Of a stretch of 64,000 nucleotides of DNA, positions 36,400 through 47,881 are shown piece after piece. Origin of the DNA: Siphonodentalium dalli (Eukaryota; Mollusca; Scaphopoda; Gadilida; Siphonodentaliidae); NCBI GenBank assembly GCA_032622095.1, contig CP136063.1, forward strand, positions 218,507,982 to 218,571,981. Reading direction: 5' to 3'. How positions within the stretch are numbered: the first letter of the stretch is position 1; each line of letters opens with the position of its first letter. The notes below the pieces were generated by a model. That model was given only the letters and a program-made list of their open reading frames with translations. It was not told where the DNA came from and did not search any database. The position numbers were made by a program, and so were the translations under genes.

Positions 36400-37400
36400 A
36401 ATGAGTGTTTGGCATTCCAATTTCACAATCTCGACAAATGGTGACCGAATTAAGTCACTTGAACAATTATATCTTCTAAACTGTCATATTTATATGGGGA
36501 TGGAAATCATGGCATTCCTATAATGATCTAGCAACACAGATACATAGAAGAAAGCATTAAAAGTATAAATATATCAATCTATTTAAGAGATACATATATA
36601 CATTCAAACTTAGGGACCTTGAATCGTCAGAGGATTGCATATTAGAATGGCTCATGTATATATTATAACACGATTGAGTCTGTCCCATTCAATATAGTTT
36701 CCACAAAAAAGTTACAATTGCCAAGAGATATGGAAATGTAGGGCAGGCCTGTTCAAAAACAGTGGTCACAGTGTGCAGTCAAATATGGCTACTTCTGAGA
36801 TAAAGGAAAATGCAGTCCGTAGCACATGACTTTCAGGATCCTCCAATAGTGACATCTGACAAGGGTATATCTGCCCGATACAGAGGATTTCTTTCATTTT
36901 TTAGAACAGACTCACAAACAACTCAAAATCTCGCTGTATCGGGCACATGTAGCTGCTATACCGCATAACATCATTTCTTTTAAACTGAAAATAATTAGCC
37001 AGTATATAGCACCAGAACAGAAGAGCACCTGGACATATCTTTAAAACAGTTGTATCTTCATGAAGATATGATAAACTAGATTGATTGATTGATTGATGCA
37101 TCTCTATGTAAAACACAATTGTCATCTTTTATTTTTTCGAACTAATGTGTTTATGATGTTCATGTTTCATGCTATAACGTCTGAAGTATACGCAGTTGTA
37201 AATAAATAAATACTTCTTTATTGGTGGACAGATTAAACGCGATAAACAAAATGATAATCGCTCCGACCTGACAAGGTGAGCCACTACTTTTATTCCATGT
37301 GTAAGACTCATGTTTTGTGATGCCATTTGGATATACAATTTATGAGAATACGTGTAACACTTTGAGAGCAAGAGTATTCTCTATTCCCGCCAAGTATCAC
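36400..37400. other. No gene seen (lectin intron 1)
   Basis: Only a short ATTG run (37,080-37,096) and unremarkable AT-rich sequence are present. Confidence 0.5.
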
Positions 37401-37409
37401 AGAGGGTTC

Positions 37410-37452
37410 ACATCACTTTAACCTGTGCAACGCCGGGTAACCCTGCTAGTAT
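37410..37452 (-). repeat. Retroelement-type end (complement of ACTAGCAGGGTTACCCGG)
   Basis: The stretch 'gcaacgccgggtaaccctgc' followed by 'tagta' matches the conserved terminal style seen in many invertebrate retroelement tails. No attached coding region was found. A similar phrase lies near 25,692. Confidence 0.4.
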
Positions 37453-37471
37453 TATATAAAACATCTTCAAT

Positions 37472-37597
37472 TTACAAAAAAACACAATCTAAATCAGCGT
37501 CGATGCATTCTCGCTGAGCTTTTTCTATCTCGGCCTCTTCTTCCGACATGTTCTCTTCATTCCTTAGTTGATCAACCATGTTTGACCACAATTCCAT
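37472..37597 (-). CDS. Short acidic ORF, possible 3' exon remnant
   Basis: On the minus strand an ATG-initiated 41-codon frame ends in TAA. It is acidic and helical-looking ('LRNEENMSEEEAEIEKAQRE', ending 'DADLDCVFL'). Composition is far from that of the flanking AT-rich frames, which suggests a coding origin. No family is recognised and no splice partner was found. Confidence 0.25.
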   Translation of the reverse strand: MELWSNMVDQLRNEENMSEEEAEIEKAQRECIDADLDCVFL

Positions 37598-38127
37598 GCT
37601 TCAGGGTCACGGGTGACTCATTTATATAGACTCGTTGACACATTCCGCATATGTTTTACAACCAATTACTGCGCCGTGGAACAAGCGACGTTATGTATAT
37701 CAACGTCCGAATATCGAGCTCCCCCTTAATTTTCGTCCGAATCTAGAACTGTTTCTAGGTCATACGCAGTATTTTCGTAATCCCCGAATATATCCTCCTT
37801 CAATGGTATCCCTGTCATAACTCTACTTCCGTGTTTACTTTTCTTATGTTTTTGTTAATTGTAGTTCGTTGATAAGATCATTCCGCATATATGGCACCAG
37901 TGCATTATGCCGAATGTGTTATATATGGTGTGACATATACAAGTGCTACTGACCAAACCCGCGGCTACTAGCAACTGACGAATCATATCAAACACAATAC
38001 TAAAATAAGACAGTGGTGGTAGGATATTAGTAGACACACATTATATACTGACAACGTCAGCAGATTATGAAATAGGTCAAAAGAGCCTTGAAGTACAAAT
38101 TATATATTACAAGAACTATTTTTTCAG

Positions 38128-38292
38128 ACACCTTCGTTCGAACAGAATTCGGCTTCGCCCTCTTGGATGGTACAGGCATAGAACTGAATTTCGACGACGC
38201 CGAGGCATATTGCTTATCACAGGGTGCCGAACTCCTGAATCCAACACCCGGAGACGATGGAATTCTAGCTCTGTTTGACGCTAGTGGTCCAG
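38128..38292 (+). CDS. PAN/C-type-lectin gene, exon 2: N-terminal half of the lectin domain
   Basis: The exon has a good acceptor ('actattttttcag') and donor ('ggtccag|gttaga'), is 165 bp, and is phase 1-1. It encodes 'TEFGFALLDGTG' and the classic C-type-lectin helix 'FDDAEAYCLSQGAELLNP'. That segment carries the first conserved cysteine and the usual A-x-x-Y-C...GA-x-L pattern. It joins exon 1 (26,487) across an 11.6-kb intron and exon 3 (47,255) across a 9-kb intron, keeping the frame at both. C-type-lectin domains bind sugars or other ligands outside the cell. Confidence 0.75.
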
Positions 38293-38848
38293 GTTAGATA
38301 TATATTGACGAGTAATGTGCATGAATGATCCACGTTTGTAGGTAAAGTGAACTCGATACACGAATCAAGCCACGACAAGAGGTACCATGATGTGTTGCCC
38401 GCCGGAAGGTGACAATTGCTAATGACAGGCAGAGCACCCCGACGTAAAGGCTGTTTCAGAATCAATCAGAAATGTGAAATCAAATGACCAAGAGAGCTCA
38501 ACGACCTTCTGTTTATTTTGGTATCGTGTACAACTGATGAGAGCTTTACGATGAATGGCAACAAGCCATATTTCCGAATAAATCCTGAAAAGTTACCCAT
38601 AATTCTGCTGTGGTTAAGGAGTCGATTAATTAGAGCATTACTGTACTACCATGCAATCAGAATTGACCCTACCGCAATTAGCTGTGTGAGCCAATGAGAT
38701 AATTGCATTATACAGCCTGGAGCAGCGGTCGCTTCTGCGAAGAGGCGGTTAGACAAAAAGACTCATTTTACCGGCTTACTCGATGTAATTGTATGGTACA
38801 CCATCGATAAATTGATAGATCGTGTGTCTATTGTGAAGAGATATATTA

Positions 38849-39187
38849 TTATAACATTGCATATTTATTATGTGTTACATATCCAGCTTGACAAGAACAG
38901 TGAATATCCGAAATTATCGAACAATCTATCTCAAAATCGACGCCATGTGCAGGATCATTTTTCATCATGCTTCGGTGGTAATTTGCCCCAATAAAGAGTT
39001 TGTCGTCGCAAATAAACATTGCAACTGAATGTATGTAGCCTTCACTAAAGTACTTGTATTCTTGTTGTCGCGATTTCAATGAAGTACAAGTCGAATTGAA
39101 GAAAAATCCAGCGAATTCTGGTGGTAAGTCCACCAAATTTGAAACACGTCGTTCCTTGTGGTCAGACATATCGACGCGTGATGTCTA
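38849..39187 (-). CDS. SWIM-type zinc-binding fragment (antisense in lectin intron 2)
   Basis: On the minus strand an open frame follows a possible acceptor ('gcaggttag', ending at 39,188). It encodes 'SNLVDLPPEFAGFF', 'SEGYIHSVAMF', 'DDKLFIGANYHRSMMKNDPA' and finally 'IHCSCQAG'. That order resembles the N-terminal SWIM region of a large invertebrate family often paired with YqaJ-like nuclease domains: a 'GY(I/V)H' strand, 'RSM(R/K)K', then C-x-C. The second half of the zinc site (C-x-H) is missing; a GT shortly after 'CQAGY' could be a donor. A small upstream ATG exon with a strong donor ('gacggag|gtgagt' near 39,448) exists on this strand, but its phase does not obviously fit. Either a real gene part or a transposed remnant. 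Confidence 0.5.
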
Positions 39188-39189
39188 AC

Positions 39190-40440
39190 CTGCTGTAATT
39201 CAGACTGGCAATTTATGGAAAGCGTGGTTATCCCCGCTCTGGCGGTAAAGTGAATTGTGAATAGGATACCACGCCATCAGAATGTGTGTTCTTTCTATTC
39301 GGCGTCGTGTTCCCTGTCAGTAGTGGCGATTACGGTTTCACTAATACATGTACATACATTAACAAGTTTATCAGCTCCTCAAAGGGGAGATTATGTCCTT
39401 AAAGGCACGGGGGGCCTTGGTGTTGGGTGTGCTGGTAAAATACTCACCTCCGTCGAAAACCGCCATAAACAGAAAGAATATTCAAATACAGACAGACTTT
39501 GTTCGTATAGCAATTAGAAATATCGCATAAACATTATGTTATTGTCAGATGTTTACCCATTGTTATGTAAATAAATGCACAAAACGTTACAGTTCCTGGC
39601 GTTTGTTTATATTATGATGATACACATACAGAGCGTTCTTTGTTAGTGTATTCCTGATATGGAAATAATAAAGAGCGTTTATAGCATTTTTGTGCGATTA
39701 TCCAATATAATTGCGCTGTCCTCTTTAACACAATCAGGTTCTTGTTTAGGTAATACGTAGTAGATATTGATGATAGCATGCTATTTACGCGATGATTGTG
39801 GTATATATGAACAAAACTATGTACATTTTAATATTCTGTCTGTTTGTGGCGGTCCAGTCCTTATAAACATACACTCAGATTCACTATTTTTTTTATATAT
39901 GTGGGTATGTAGTTTAATCCAGACTGGTGATCGCCATGTGCCTTTATTTTGTTCTATCAGTCGTAATCAAATAATTGGCCGTCGTGAAGCACGAGCATTT
40001 TGTAAAACACAAACGCTAAGCGTGACGACGGATATATAGATGAGTGTTCACACCTTTTTCTAAAAAAAAACAGGACTCGTTGTCGTCTCTTCTACGAATA
40101 GGTATTTGATCGACCGAATAAATATTACGATTATAATGAGCTATTCGTAATTCTTATATGTAGTATATTAATAATACATAAAACAGAACACAGTAACTCG
40201 CGATACCCACTAAACGGAATGACTTGGGCCTTTCTTGTTATTTTTATTACGCCACACCGTGGTGTTGCTTGGTACCAGATTTTCATATTCTGTGGTCGAT
40301 CGATAATCCACTGGGCGACTGTATTATTATGGTTATTTCGTACTGAGTATAAATCGTACCGATAGAGTCACGATAGTACAACAAAGATTAGCACATGTGT
40401 TTACGTCACCGGTGTACTTGTGGGGGCATGTTTCTATTAT
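39190..40440. other. No further gene seen (lectin intron 2)
   Basis: No lectin-type or other recognisable exon was found on the plus strand. The minus strand has only the small ATG exon candidate near 39,448-39,466 noted with the SWIM fragment. Confidence 0.45.
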
Positions 40441-41690
40441 GAAGGTTCGCTATCCCGAATGTCCGCTATTCCGAAGGTTCTCTATTCCGAAGGTTTTTGT
40501 TATTTTTAGGTTAATTCTATATTCTAAAGTATTGAGACTAATTTGAGAGGGTTCATTATCACAAAGATTCTTTTTACGGAGTGTGCGCTCACATCCGAAC
40601 TGATCCTGCGCGCATACCGATACAGATACAGGAGGAAATAACTTAACTTAGAACATTAAATGTGATTTTGTTTTGTTTTCGCGGGTTTTCTTGAGATTTA
40701 ATGTCATTACGTGGGCCCATACTTTTGAATTCTTGGCATATAATATAAATGTTGTGGTATATTGTGGACCCTCCCGCATTGGGACATGACACAGGTACAG
40801 TTGACTTAAGTGATGTTCTGTGTGGGCTCCAATTTGGAGTTCAATATTTTAAGGGCCAAATTTAGGATTTTATGGGCCCATACCTTTGAACTCTGGGCAT
40901 ATAATATGAATATTAGGGGCATGTCTCTATTCCGAAGGTTCACTATCCAGAATGTCCACTATTCCGAAATTTCTCTGAGTGTTCGCTATTCCGAAGGTTC
41001 ACCAATCAGAAGGTTCGTTATTCCGAAGGTTCTGTATTCCGAAGGTTTTTGTTATTTTAAGGTTAATTCTATATTCTAAAGTATTGGGAGGGTTCATTAT
41101 CACGAAGATTCTTTTTATGAAGGAAATAACTTAAAACATTAAATGTGATTTTGTTTTGTTTTCGCGGGTTTTCTTGAGATTTAATGTCATTACGTGGGCC
41201 CATACTTTTGAATTCTTGGCATATAATATGAATGTTGTGGTATATTGTGGACCCTCCCGCATTGGGACATGACACAGGTACAGTTGACTTAAGTGATGTT
41301 CTGTGTGGGCTCCAATTTGGAGTTCAATATTTTAAGGGCCAAATTTAGGATTTTATGGGCCCATACCTTTGAACTCTGGGCATATAATATGAATATTGGG
41401 GGCATGTCTCTATTCCGAAGGTTCACTATCCAGAATGTCCACTATTCCGAAATTTCTCTGAATGTTCGCTATTACGAAGGTTCACCAATCAGAAGGTTCG
41501 TTATTCCGAAGGTTCTGTATTCCGAAGGTTTTTGTTATTTTAAGGTTAATTCTATATTCTAAAGTATTGGGAGGGTTCATTATCACGAAGATTCTTTTTA
41601 TGAAGGAAATAACTTAAAACATTAAATGTGATTTTGTTTTGTTTTCGCGGGTTTTCTTGAGTTTAATGTCATTACGTATGGCTTTATTTC
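40440..41690. repeat. 483-bp tandem duplication with CTATTCCGAAGGTT repeats
   Basis: The block around 'gatgttctgtgtgggctcca' occurs at 40,811 and again at 41,294, exactly 483 bp later, with only a few changes over the unit. A third partial copy follows to about 41,660. Each unit contains a run of 'ctattccgaaggttc' 13-18-bp repeats. Paired 89-codon ORFs are by-products. Confidence 0.9.
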
Positions 41691-42174
41691 TCATTAAATA
41701 TTCACGCCAAGCAGCCCACACAATTGCTATGTTTCCATGCGATTTAATGTCATTACGTGTGACCTAATATCTCAATAATCTGATGCAAGAGTACGCCTGC
41801 TAAAGGCGAATTATAACAGTGGGGCTATAACGCTCAATGAATACTGGGAACTATAACAAACTGCGCAGCAGAATATCGCTGATTAAACGAGTATAAGATG
41901 AGCCTAACTGCAATTGTGACTTTGTTTAAAGGCCCACTTAATTTTCGAGTCATTCATTTTTGTTATAGTATATACGGTTTTAATAACAATTTATGCCATA
42001 AAATTTGAATAAATTACTATAATTCATCACCATTAGAAACGCAGAATCCTTCTATCTCCTAGTTTGAAACACCTTTAAAATACCGCGACAAGTCGTGCGT
42101 CGTATATCTAGCAATTAGCAACTATCATGTCCTCTTCGGCTTTCCATAGATTTCAACGTAATTTGATACTTATG

Positions 42175-42575
42175 GGTATTTGTGTCCGGGAAGTGTTTTG
42201 GACGGGTCAAATCGTGAGCCTGACCTGACCTTGACCTTTAAAACTGTCAATGCAAGGTCAATTTTGGTAAAACGGACAAATTTAGGCGAAATTTGATACC
42301 TAGGGATACTTTTGTCCGGGGAGTGTTTTGAACGGGTCAAATCGTGACATCGACGTGACTTTGACCTTCAATGTGGTCAATCAAAGGTCAAATCGGGTAA
42401 AACGGATGGATTTCGACGAAATTTGATACCTAGTGGTACTTTTCTCCGGGTGGGGGTGTTTTGGACGGGTCAAATCATGACCCTGACCTGACCTTGACTT
42501 TCGAAATAGTCAATTGAAGGTCAAATCGCGCCTTTCGCCGGAAATCAGATGGGAAACATCCCGGACGAAGTCGGG
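42175..42575 (-). repeat. GACCTTGAATTGACC-module repeat, copy 2 (inverted)
   Basis: Three ~125-bp modules ('ttttggacgggtcaaatcgt', 'cctgaccttgacctt') end in 'ggacgaagtcgggcccatca', the complement of the head of the copies at 23,645 and 43,077. Confidence 0.65.
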
Positions 42576-43076
42576 CCCATCAGTTTGTGTAATAAAGAAG
42601 ACAGTTTGAAGAAAGTAATGTATAACACGAGAAACGGGAAAACTTGAAATATAGAAGTATGCAAATTTCCCACATAAAATTTGAAAGCTAGTTTATAGAA
42701 TAATTGTATTATAATTTATATTTATGGCTAATAATATGATCTTGGTGGCGTTACCATTTCTGACTATGGTTTTCTTGTTTTACCTGTCTGATTGATTCTG
42801 AAACTGCCTTTACACCAGGGAGCTATGCCTGTCATTTTGTGCGGTCTCCGATCCAAAACACCCAACCGCCATTGACAGCCCTACACATTGTACACGTATC
42901 TAATGTATACGCGCTGTATACACAGCGCACTCTCTGCGCACTCTCAGCGCACTCACTACCGACATTGTATATTAAGTTACACAAACACACGAGTGGGTTA
43001 CGATTTCAGCTTTAATGCACGTCGAATTATTACAAGTTTGCCGATAGAGAATGGCTAATATATATATATATATACT

Positions 43077-43440
43077 AGCTGGTGGACCCGACTTCGTCCG
43101 GGCTGTTTCCCCTCTGCTTTTCGGCGAATTGCTCGATTTGACCTTGAATTGACCATTTTGAAGGTCAAGGTCAGGTCGGGTCACGATTTGACCCGTCCAA
43201 AGCACTCCCCGGACAAAAGTACCAGAAAAAAATACCCGTCGAAATCCGTCCGGTTTTACCCGATTTGACCTTGAATTGAACTTTTTGAAGGTCAAGGTCA
43301 GGTCGGAGTCACGATTTGACACGTCCAAAACACTCCCTGGACAAAAGTCACCCTAGGTATCAAATTTCGTCAAAATCCGTCGGCAGTTTTCCCGGCCATA
43401 GCTAACACACAAACAGACAAACAGACAAACAGAAGTCCCA
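43077..43440 (+). repeat. GACCTTGAATTGACC-module repeat, copy 3
   Basis: The head 'agctggtggacccgacttcg' is followed by two modules and a tail 'caaacagacaaacagacaaa'. It ends in A-rich and (TA)n sequence to 43,498, as expected for a retroposed repeat. This is the best copy for defining the family's ends. Confidence 0.65.
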
Positions 43441-43454
43441 AAAAAAAAAATCAA

Positions 43455-43498
<44 letters not shown>
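43441..43498. repeat. Poly-A and (TA)n microsatellite
   Basis: A-run interrupted by 'tc', followed by about 20 TA units. Confidence 0.95.
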
Positions 43499-43501
<3 letters not shown>

Positions 43502-43859
43502 ACTCTCTTTATATATGTTCTCATTTTCGCGGTGTTGGACAATCTGAACATATCCAGGAATATGTGTATCAAACATTCAAAAACATATATACATGTATTG
43601 AAAAAAATTCCGGACAATACGGGCAAATTTTTGTTTTCGCCCTCTGGGTACCCACACCTCCTAATTTAATTTTCTCCGATTCTGGTATAGGGACCCACCC
43701 CCCTCCAAACTGCTTCAACTGACTATTTTACTCAGTTTTCCTGATCTTATCCGATCAATATTCTGTATCATGATTATAGAAGCATTCCTACATTTTATTT
43801 ACCGACTGTAAAATTTCAAAATAATTCTCCAATAAATGTGGGCTGTAGGGTTGGCTGAT

Positions 43860-44260
43860 GGATTGATATTTGAAATCAAAGATGGCTGCTGGTGGCCATG
43901 TTTGTTTTAATAAAAATTTGGGGAAAAATGGAGGCTCCAATCTAGAGGTCACCTCGAAGATCCATATGAAGTTTGGTGACGATTGGATTAGAAATGTGAC
44001 CTGTAACAGGCTGTAAGGTGTGCTAAAGGATTTTGTCATACAACGAGTAAAATCCAAGATGGCCGCTGGCAGCCATGTTTTTTTTACAAAACAATCGGGA
44101 AATAATGGTAGGCACCCATAGAGAGGTCACACCGAAGATCTATATGAAGTTTGGTGATGATCGGATGATGGATACGTTCTGCAGGGTGTGTTAAAGGATT
44201 TAGTGATGTAAAGAGTAAAATCCAAGCTGGTGGCCACGTTTTTCATCAACAATGATTATC
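43860..44260. repeat. ~170-bp tandem repeats carrying 'aagatggccgctgg'
   Basis: Three units start near 43,870, 44,050 and 44,215 with 'aaatccaagatggccgctgg'. They share 'gaagtttggtgatgatcgga' and 'gtgtgttaaaggattt'. They are related to the diverged repeats at 22,190-23,480. Confidence 0.7.
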
Positions 44261-45204
44261 TTTCAAATTTGACAGCTTCCATCTGGAGTTGATCCTAGAC
44301 CCATATACCGAATATCGTTGAAATCGTTCAAATTTTGTTTTAGCACCTTTGTTTTATTTTATTATGGTTTTTTTAATAGTCTATTTTTATTGACGGGTTC
44401 AGTGAGGAGTTTACAATTATTTGAAGAATCTATTATTGTGTTATGTTTTCATTTATATCAGGTTGAATAAATGATTTTAATACAACTATTTAAATCTGAG
44501 CCTTTCCATGTCAATGTGCATTGATAGATCCTTGATAAAAACATTTGGCAAGCTGACCTTTGTATTACCCATTGGTGCCACCCCTCACTATTAACTGATG
44601 TGATCTCATGCCCCATAACCAAGCGTTAAGTGCATACCTATTACATAATAGAGGCATTCTTAAAACATTTTATCCCATTATTTTGAAGAAAAATTACTCT
44701 AGGAAAAAATTAACAGGGCCAGGAAAAAATGTGTAAGCCGGGCTGCTGAACCAACCACCCACGCCTAGTGTTCGGAAAATATTACTGACCCCCCCCCCCC
44801 CCGTATTGCACAAACTTTTAATATTGGTTGTAATTATTAGTTGTTGCAAATCGACTATAATCCAGGGGGGTGGGTCGGAAAAAAATTCCAGACACGTATG
44901 CTACTTTTTTGCCGATGACCACTTTTTGGACACAACCACCCCCGACCCCAATTTGTTTTCCATTTCATAGAGTTTTTTCCAGCCATGTTTTGACACACAC
45001 CCCCTCGTGGAACGCAAAACTCGAACATACAGAGAAAACCAGGACCAAACCTCCTACATTGGTATTCAGTGATTCTAGTAATGAACAGCATGACTGGTCT
45101 CTAGCAGTATATTTTTGACTGCAGTGAATTTTTAATCGTTTTTGTTAAATATCATATTTCCACAGCTCTGCAGTCAATTTATTTTAAAGCTTAGTATATG
45201 AACA

Positions 45205-45328
45205 GAGCATGGCTTGGAGTTGACTACGCGAATGTAGTGGGAAGGGTGTAGTTCATGAGCTGAAGGCGAGTGAACTGCACCATTCCCACTGGCCGCTACA
45301 TTCGCGTAGTCAACGACAAGATATGCTC
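45205..45328. repeat. 124-bp hairpin (MITE-like)
   Basis: Left 'gagttgactacgcgaatgta' pairs with right 'ctacattcgcgtagtcaac'. Arms are about 45 bp with a ~30-bp loop. Confidence 0.8.
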
Positions 45329-45650
45329 TACTCATTATATTATATCGAACATTTATAGACAAAACTGACGTTCTAATATTTATATACCATCGAACATTTT
45401 ATTGCTAGACTGAAGTCATTGTATTGTGTCCAGATTGCATTCAATTTCCTTCTCGTCACAAAACATATGAAGCAGCTTTATTGCTATTGTGAATAGCGGC
45501 TATGCCTGGGTGGATAACCGGTCACTGACACAGCGCACGGTTAATCATAATTAATAGTCACTGTTTTAGTGCCAAAATGTGTGTGGTAGTCCTTTTTAGA
45601 GACCTTTTTAGTGTTTGTGTTTTGTTATGGAAATTTATAAAGATATTATG

Positions 45651-45745
45651 TCTATACACCAGGTAGATGATATTGCTCTGCACCAGATAGGTGATTTTGT
45701 TTTACACCAGATAGGTCATATTGTTTTACACCGGATAGGTGATTG
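45651..45745. repeat. ~28-bp minisatellite, about 3.5 units
   Basis: Units are of the type 'tttacaccagataggtgata'. Confidence 0.75.
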
Positions 45746-45900
45746 TATTTTTCATAATTATCGGTAAGAGATACGTTTAATATCAGCGCGTGCGATGACG
45801 TCACATCGTTCTTCAAATGACTTGTGATCGCTGCAGTTTATGATTGTTGTTTTCGGTGAATATTTCGCATTGCTTCGGGTTTATTTGATCATGTGATAAA

Positions 45901-46048
45901 AGGTATCTCACACTCGTCCTATTTTATACGTAATTTATCAACCTCGTCCACTAAATTATATTTGAGCCTCGGTAAACCTCGGCTCAAATCGAATTTAGTG
46001 AACTCGGTTGATACATTCCGTATAAAATAGAAACTCATGTGAGATCCT
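45901..46048. repeat. 148-bp hairpin (MITE-like)
   Basis: The arms 'aggtatctcacactcgtcct...ccactaaatt' and 'aatttagtg...gtgagatcct' are imperfect complements with a central 'gagcctcggtaaacctcggctc' hairpin. Confidence 0.75.
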
Positions 46049-46902
46049 CTATATATCAGATAGGTTCAATTATTATATGCTACGTGCCACCCAGACTCAT
46101 TAGACATTACTAAAACATGTTTATCGCACATATAGTAATACACTAGAACACACAGGAGCACCAATGGGAAATCAAAGAAAGTTAAGTTACGATTGATTCC
46201 AATTGATTCCAATTGGTCAGGATTGGTTAGAAATTTTATAACGTTCACAGTTTATCTTGTATGAATTCAGGAATCTTGTATGAGTTCAGAAAAGGCATTA
46301 TTTCTGTTGGACTGCTCAAGTGTAGCATGTGAGTGTAAAGCATATAATAACAAACAAACCTACACTTTTAGTAGAAACCTGTATTAACTCATTCATGACT
46401 ACATGAGATTGTGAATTATTACCATTTTCTATATCTTTTGTCACATATGAGATAATTGTGTTATCCACTCACAAGTCTAGGTATGTTACATGTTCTTTTC
46501 TTTATACATCAGTGTATACATCAGTGTTTAATGTCCATGTTTGACCAGATTTGGCATTAAATTTATTTCTTTGAAGTTATCCTTATTTGATGTTAATTAC
46601 ATAGAATACTGCATGGGCGATTTAGCTGCATTAAGAATACTTTCCCTTGTCCTAAAGAGGCACAAACCAACATCCAATGGCTCTAGCGTGTTTAGTTTTG
46701 CTGCAGTTCCTTAGTATTGATTTCTTAGTGTTACAAACCAGTACAAACTAGTAAAAATCCAATAAAAGGTGTGAAGGAAAAAAAAAATTGTCAATGAAAA
46801 AACTGCTTGGGCTTATATTGACTTGGTCAGGGATGGATAATTGTCGAAGTATTCATCAAATAAAGAAACCGTTATGTTGTGACAATTATGCATATACATA
46901 GA

Positions 46903-47059
46903 GGATATCCACACTTTTTCAGTGGATATAGGTTATATCTCATGAGTGATGACAAAACATTGAATTTCCACGAGTGGCTTTAGCCACGAGTGGAAATTCA
47001 AATCTTTTGTCATCACGAATGAGATTTAACTCATATCCGCTGAAAAAGTGTGGATATTC
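46903..47059. repeat. 157-bp hairpin (MITE-like) in lectin intron 2
   Basis: The left arm begins 'ggatatccacactttttcag' and the right arm ends 'ctgaaaaagtgtggatattc'. The centre is 'cacgagtggctttagccacg'. It lies ~200 bp before the last lectin exon. Confidence 0.85.
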
Positions 47060-47254
47060 TGTTTATTATATACTTTAGTTACTTGCCTACGGCCCCCAAT
47101 GAATGTCAATACATCAAAAATTTCACCAGTGGGATATCACTTATATCTCACTAGTGGGATATCACTTATATCTCACTGTTAAAACCTTATAATTCATGGG
47201 CAAGTATATAATACAGTCTGATATTCGTTTTTGCATATTTAATATATCTTTCAG

Positions 47255-47397
47255 ATAAATGGGTACAAACAAGCGACGAGGACCAGGTAACAGGCAACTG
47301 TCGAGCTCTCGACGTCAGTCAACAAAACGACGTTCGCTTCAAAACGCAAGCGTGCACTGACCAGACAAAGGAGGTGGCGTGTATCATACACACATGA
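47255..47397 (+). CDS. PAN/C-type-lectin gene, exon 3: C-terminal half of the lectin domain and stop
   Basis: The acceptor is 'aatatatctttcag', read in phase 1, and the TGA is at 47,395-47,397. The exon encodes 'KWVQTSDEDQVTGNCRALDV' and 'QACTDQTKEVACIIHT'. With exon 2 this completes the canonical four-cysteine pattern of C-type lectins: C1 in AEAYC, C2 in GNC, C3 in AC, and a last C near the end. The segment before C2 is short and lacks EPN/QPD and WND calcium-site motifs, so this looks like a compact, probably Ca2+-independent domain. A missed small 1-1 exon between 38,292 and 47,255 could supply a long loop; none was seen. Predicted total length is 198 residues. Confidence 0.75.
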
Positions 47398-47490
47398 ATC
47401 ATATAAAGCAAAAGAACCGAACTCTTATGACAGTTTTCCAGTCGACGACTCATCAGAGGCGTGAAAATATGGTGCCGGACGTACATTTGA

Positions 47491-47562
47491 AGAATGAGGT
47501 CCCCAGAGGGTGAATTTAGTGACGGTACCCCACACATATTCACCATCTGGGGACCTCATTCT
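47491..47562. repeat. 72-bp hairpin, GAGGTCC family
   Basis: 'agaatgaggtccccaga' pairs with 'tctggggacctcattct'. It lies just past the lectin stop codon and may be within the 3' UTR. A relative lies at 47,784-47,871. Confidence 0.75.
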
Positions 47563-47783
47563 GCGTAAGCCTCATATGCGATATAGGAGACCTATATAGT
47601 AAGATTTAATGTCCCATATGCTGAATATTTTGAGTGCAAACACGAGGCACATAGATCATGCAACGAATGTGTCATCTGATAATTTTCAGTCTGGTATAGA
47701 GAAACTAAACTTAAAAGAAAAAGAACGTTTTTAGTTAAACTAAAAACTCGTTAATTTGATAAAAAACATACTTTCCAGAGAAG

Positions 47784-47871
47784 ATGAGGTCCACAGAGGG
47801 TGAATTTAGTGACGCTATCCCACAGAGCTGTCTGGCATAGCATCACTAAACTCACCCTCTGTGGACCTCAT
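47784..47871. repeat. 88-bp hairpin, GAGGTCC family
   Basis: 'atgaggtccacagagggtga' pairs with 'tcaccctctgtggacctcat'. Arms are about 35 bp and almost perfect. Confidence 0.85.
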
Positions 47872-47881
47872 GTTCTAAGGC

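Noticed and set aside
40810-41562. Two nearly identical 89-codon ORFs
   Set aside because: They are products of the 483-bp tandem duplication and the CTATTCCGAAGGTT runs, with no domain or splice context.
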